A stretch of 6,418 nt of DNA from Rhodospirillaceae bacterium (lineage in GTDB: Bacteria; Pseudomonadota; Alphaproteobacteria; Rhodospirillales; Rhodospirillaceae): contig JAFGWD010000296.1 of the NCBI GenBank assembly GCA_016937315.1, positions 1-6,418 of the forward strand, read 5' to 3'. This document shows positions 5,241 through 6,418 of the stretch, one piece after another. Within the stretch, counting starts at the first letter, position 1. Each line of letters starts with the position of its first letter. The notes beneath the pieces were generated by a model. The model searched no databases and was not told where the DNA came from. It was given only the letters and a program-made list of their open reading frames with translations. The translations under genes were made by a program, and so were the position numbers.

Positions 5241-5325
5241 CTCAACCGACGCGCAGCCTGGATTAGACGCGATTTTTTCTGAGTATGTCGTTACCGCGCC
5301 AGGAAAGCAAAGAACTGGAACAAGA

Positions 5326-5505
5326 ATGGACTACTTCACAGCCTTTATCATCGGCGCAGTTATTGGGTGCGTCTCTTTGGCATGGTCCTTGGTGAAACGT
5401 CCCATTTGCGGTGGCTACCCAATTCAGGGCTTTCTGACTTCAGCGATTTTTGGTGGATTTGTCATTAGCACAATAATTTGGGCAATCTCTAAAATGGTAT
5501 CGTAA
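5326..5505 (+). CDS. 59-residue two-helix membrane peptide, unknown
   Basis: This short protein is mostly two membrane segments, about residues 4-23 (FTAFIIGAVIGCVSLAWSLV) and 36-56 (FLTSAIFGGFVISTIIWAI), joined by a KRPICGGYPIQG loop. I do not recognise it. The in-frame ORF is open back to 5203, but that extension (MESAHIGGTLSN...) is polar, overlaps the 5200-5240 inverted repeat and has no good ribosome-binding site. ATG 5326 has GGAA at 5317-5320, a weak Shine-Dalgarno 5 nt upstream, and begins just before the first helix. It uses one ATA codon. It lies 41 bp upstream of the secreted-protein gene on the same strand, with no strong terminator between, so the two may be co-transcribed. Small two-helix proteins include toxins, holin-like and stress peptides, but nothing here distinguishes these. 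Confidence 0.55.
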   Translation: MDYFTAFIIGAVIGCVSLAWSLVKRPICGGYPIQGFLTSAIFGGFVISTIIWAISKMVS

Positions 5506-5546
5506 TATCAAGCTGAAATTGATTTTCTGATCGGAGAAATAGATTA

Positions 5547-6116
5547 ATGATGATTGATGTAAAGTCGTTGCTCTACGCAACTTTCTTTGTTGGTCTTGCT
5601 GTCCTTACAGCCAGTTCAGTTAAGGCCAAGGATGCGCCCGAGTTAGCTATCCCTAAACCCGATAGCATGATGCGCTTGTTCGATGGAACCTGCGCCAACA
5701 ACGTGCCCTATCTTGATCGTGTCAAATCGTTCGCACAGGCGCTGAAGTGGCAGAATCTCCCCCCTGAAGCGGCAACGCTGGGTGCGCCATTGGATCCAAA
5801 TGCCAAGTTCAATGGTTGGATCGTCAGAAATGATGGTCACCTATTTTTCGTTGGATGGAGCGAAGGAGCCATAAACGGACGGAAGGCAACCACATGCTCT
5901 GTCATGACTAAAGGCGTTTCTGCTGATATACTCACGGCTTTGATCGGTAAGAAATATACCGTCCGCCTCCTAGACGATATGAGCGTTGCATATCAACGGG
6001 ACCGCATCTGGAATACCACGATCAACGGTGAGTATACACTTATCCGCCTTAATAATTCGGTCGGAGCCGCCTCCGAAGCAGCCACGCTCAGCATAATATT
6101 TGTTAACGTTCAATGA
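5547..6116 (+). CDS. secreted (periplasmic) protein of unknown function
   Basis: This 189-residue protein starts with a clear Sec signal peptide: Lys6, a hydrophobic core at about 7-23 and a probable signal peptidase I site after VKA (residue 27), so the mature part begins KDAPEL. There is no lipobox. The mature chain has just two cysteines, Cys49 (in FDGTCANN) and Cys117 (in ATTCSVM), which could form a disulfide in the periplasm. Aromatic-glycine blocks (FNGWIVRNDGHLFFVGWSEG) suggest a beta-rich fold. I cannot name a family. GGAG at 5533-5536 lies 10 nt before the first of two adjacent ATGs, so 5547 is preferred. It contains four ATA isoleucine codons, while none was seen in lepA, which suggests different ancestry. 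It is followed directly by a good terminator. Confidence 0.78.
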   Translation: MMIDVKSLLYATFFVGLAVLTASSVKAKDAPELAIPKPDSMMRLFDGTCANNVPYLDRVKSFAQALKWQNLPPEAATLGAPLDPNAKFNGWIVRNDGHLFFVGWSEGAINGRKATTCSVMTKGVSADILTALIGKKYTVRLLDDMSVAYQRDRIWNTTINGEYTLIRLNNSVGAASEAATLSIIFVNVQ

Positions 6117-6121
6117 GCGTT

Positions 6122-6156
6122 AACAACCCGGCCACCTATGTGGTCGGGCTTGTTTT
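6122..6156 (+). terminator. intrinsic terminator of the secreted-protein gene
   Basis: CCCGGCCAC (6127-6135) pairs with GTGGTCGGG (6140-6148), with one G-U pair and a CTAT loop. The stem extends to AACAA/TTGTT (6122-6126, 6150-6154) past one bulged C, and ends in TTGTTTT. It starts 6 nt after the stop codon. Confidence 0.8.
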
Positions 6157-6180
6157 AAGGCCGTGCCTAGCTTCATCCAT

Positions 6181-6387
6181 TCACATCGGCCACTTCCCGA
6201 TGATGTGCGGTTCGCAAGGCTCCCCAAAATTCGCAAGCCGGATGGTCAGGGTCGGTTTCAGCCCCGCCGCCGCAAGAAGCGCGGCAATCGCTTCATCCGG
6301 CATATCGTTATTCGCCATGACCGTGACGCCATAGGCGGGGGCGGTTTGATGTTCCAGGTCGGCAACGCGCCGTTCGATAGCCTTCAT
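6181..6387 (-). CDS. 68-residue hypothetical protein with short N-terminal coiled coil
   Basis: The protein starts MKAIERRVADLEHQ, a heptad-like stretch that should form a short coiled coil. It continues with an acidic-helical segment (MPDEAIAALLAAAGLKP) and ends with the FGEPCEPHIIGKWPM block. It has one Cys and no membrane segment. The start is well supported by AAGGAG (complement of 6397-6402), 9 nt upstream of the ATG at 6387. Small proteins with such an N-terminus occur among hypothetical proteins of alphaproteobacterial phages and prophages, but I cannot assign a family or a role. Its codons look like the housekeeping genes, with no ATA seen. It converges on the secreted-protein gene, with the 6122-6156 hairpin between them. 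Any partner genes lie to the right, outside the window. Confidence 0.65.
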   Translation of the reverse strand: MKAIERRVADLEHQTAPAYGVTVMANNDMPDEAIAALLAAAGLKPTLTIRLANFGEPCEPHIIGKWPM

Positions 6388-6418
6388 GGTGATGCACTCC
6401 TTTCCAAGTGTGCGATTC

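Larger units (their letters stand above)
4991..5325. other. gene-free, hairpin-rich stretch between tRNA-Ser and the small membrane peptide gene
   Basis: After the tRNA terminator no convincing gene is seen for about 300 bp. Open frames on both strands (5072-5266 plus, 5045-5245 minus) lack a good ribosome-binding site and recognisable domains. The stretch instead holds three inverted repeats in a row: 5091-5112, 5171-5196 and 5200-5240. It could encode a structured RNA, carry recombination or regulatory sites, or be decayed mobile DNA; the sequence does not decide. Confidence 0.4.

Noticed and set aside
5072..5266. Open frames 5072-5266 (plus) and 5045-5245 (minus) as genes
   Set aside because: No ribosome-binding site at the starts, no recognisable domain, and they run through hairpins; they look like chance open frames.
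6113..6334. 73-codon plus-strand ORF whose ATG overlaps the stop of the secreted-protein gene
   Set aside because: It reads straight through the terminator at 6122-6156 and lies opposite a well-started minus-strand gene.
1..6418. CRISPR array, insertion sequence or rRNA
   Set aside because: No regularly spaced repeats, no transposase or terminal inverted repeats, and no rRNA-like sequence were seen on reading both strands.

Overview
The window looks like a piece of an alphaproteobacterial chromosome, probably Rhodospirillales or a relative. This rests on the style of LepA, the UPF0178 protein and the small hypotheticals, on a moderately high G+C content, and on a tRNA-Ser with an encoded CCA. 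The genus cannot be fixed from the sequence alone.

Layout. Positions 1-335 hold the 3' end of a membrane protein of the FUSC/aromatic-acid-exporter type. It is followed, possibly through an ATGA-coupled 27-codon ORF, by a UPF0178 (YaiI/YqxD) gene at 425-868. Next comes a divergent pair: a small Cys-containing protein of unknown function on the minus strand (906-1166) and an XRE-type helix-turn-helix regulator with a Lys/Pro/Ala-rich tail on the plus strand (1345-1809). The space between them holds two perfect CGCAC-N3-GTGCG palindromes, 31 bp apart centre to centre. Each lies inside the -35/-10 spacer of one of two back-to-back candidate promoters. This is the most striking regulatory structure in the window and suggests an autoregulated divergent switch. 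The regulator gene ends by overlapping a convergent class I SAM-dependent methyltransferase (1799-2380, minus). The methyltransferase is in turn divergent from lepA (2548-4350, elongation factor 4), which is complete. A two-helix membrane protein (4366-4695, minus) converges on lepA.

A tRNA-Ser(GGA) gene (4901-4990) with a strong intrinsic terminator follows. Beyond it the character changes: about 335 bp of gene-free DNA with several hairpins, then a 59-residue two-helix membrane peptide (5326-5505) and a 189-residue secreted protein (5547-6116) ending in a good terminator. These two genes use the Ile codon ATA five times, whereas none was seen in the 600 codons of lepA. They are therefore probably recent arrivals next to a tRNA gene, a common integration site, although no integrase or att repeat is visible. 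The window closes with a small minus-strand gene (6181-6387) whose N-terminus looks like a short coiled coil.

The housekeeping genes (lepA, tRNA-Ser, UPF0178) are ordinary. The parts worth a second look are the twin-operator divergent switch and the structured, compositionally different segment after the tRNA. No CRISPR array, insertion sequence, complete phage module or recognisable defence system was found.
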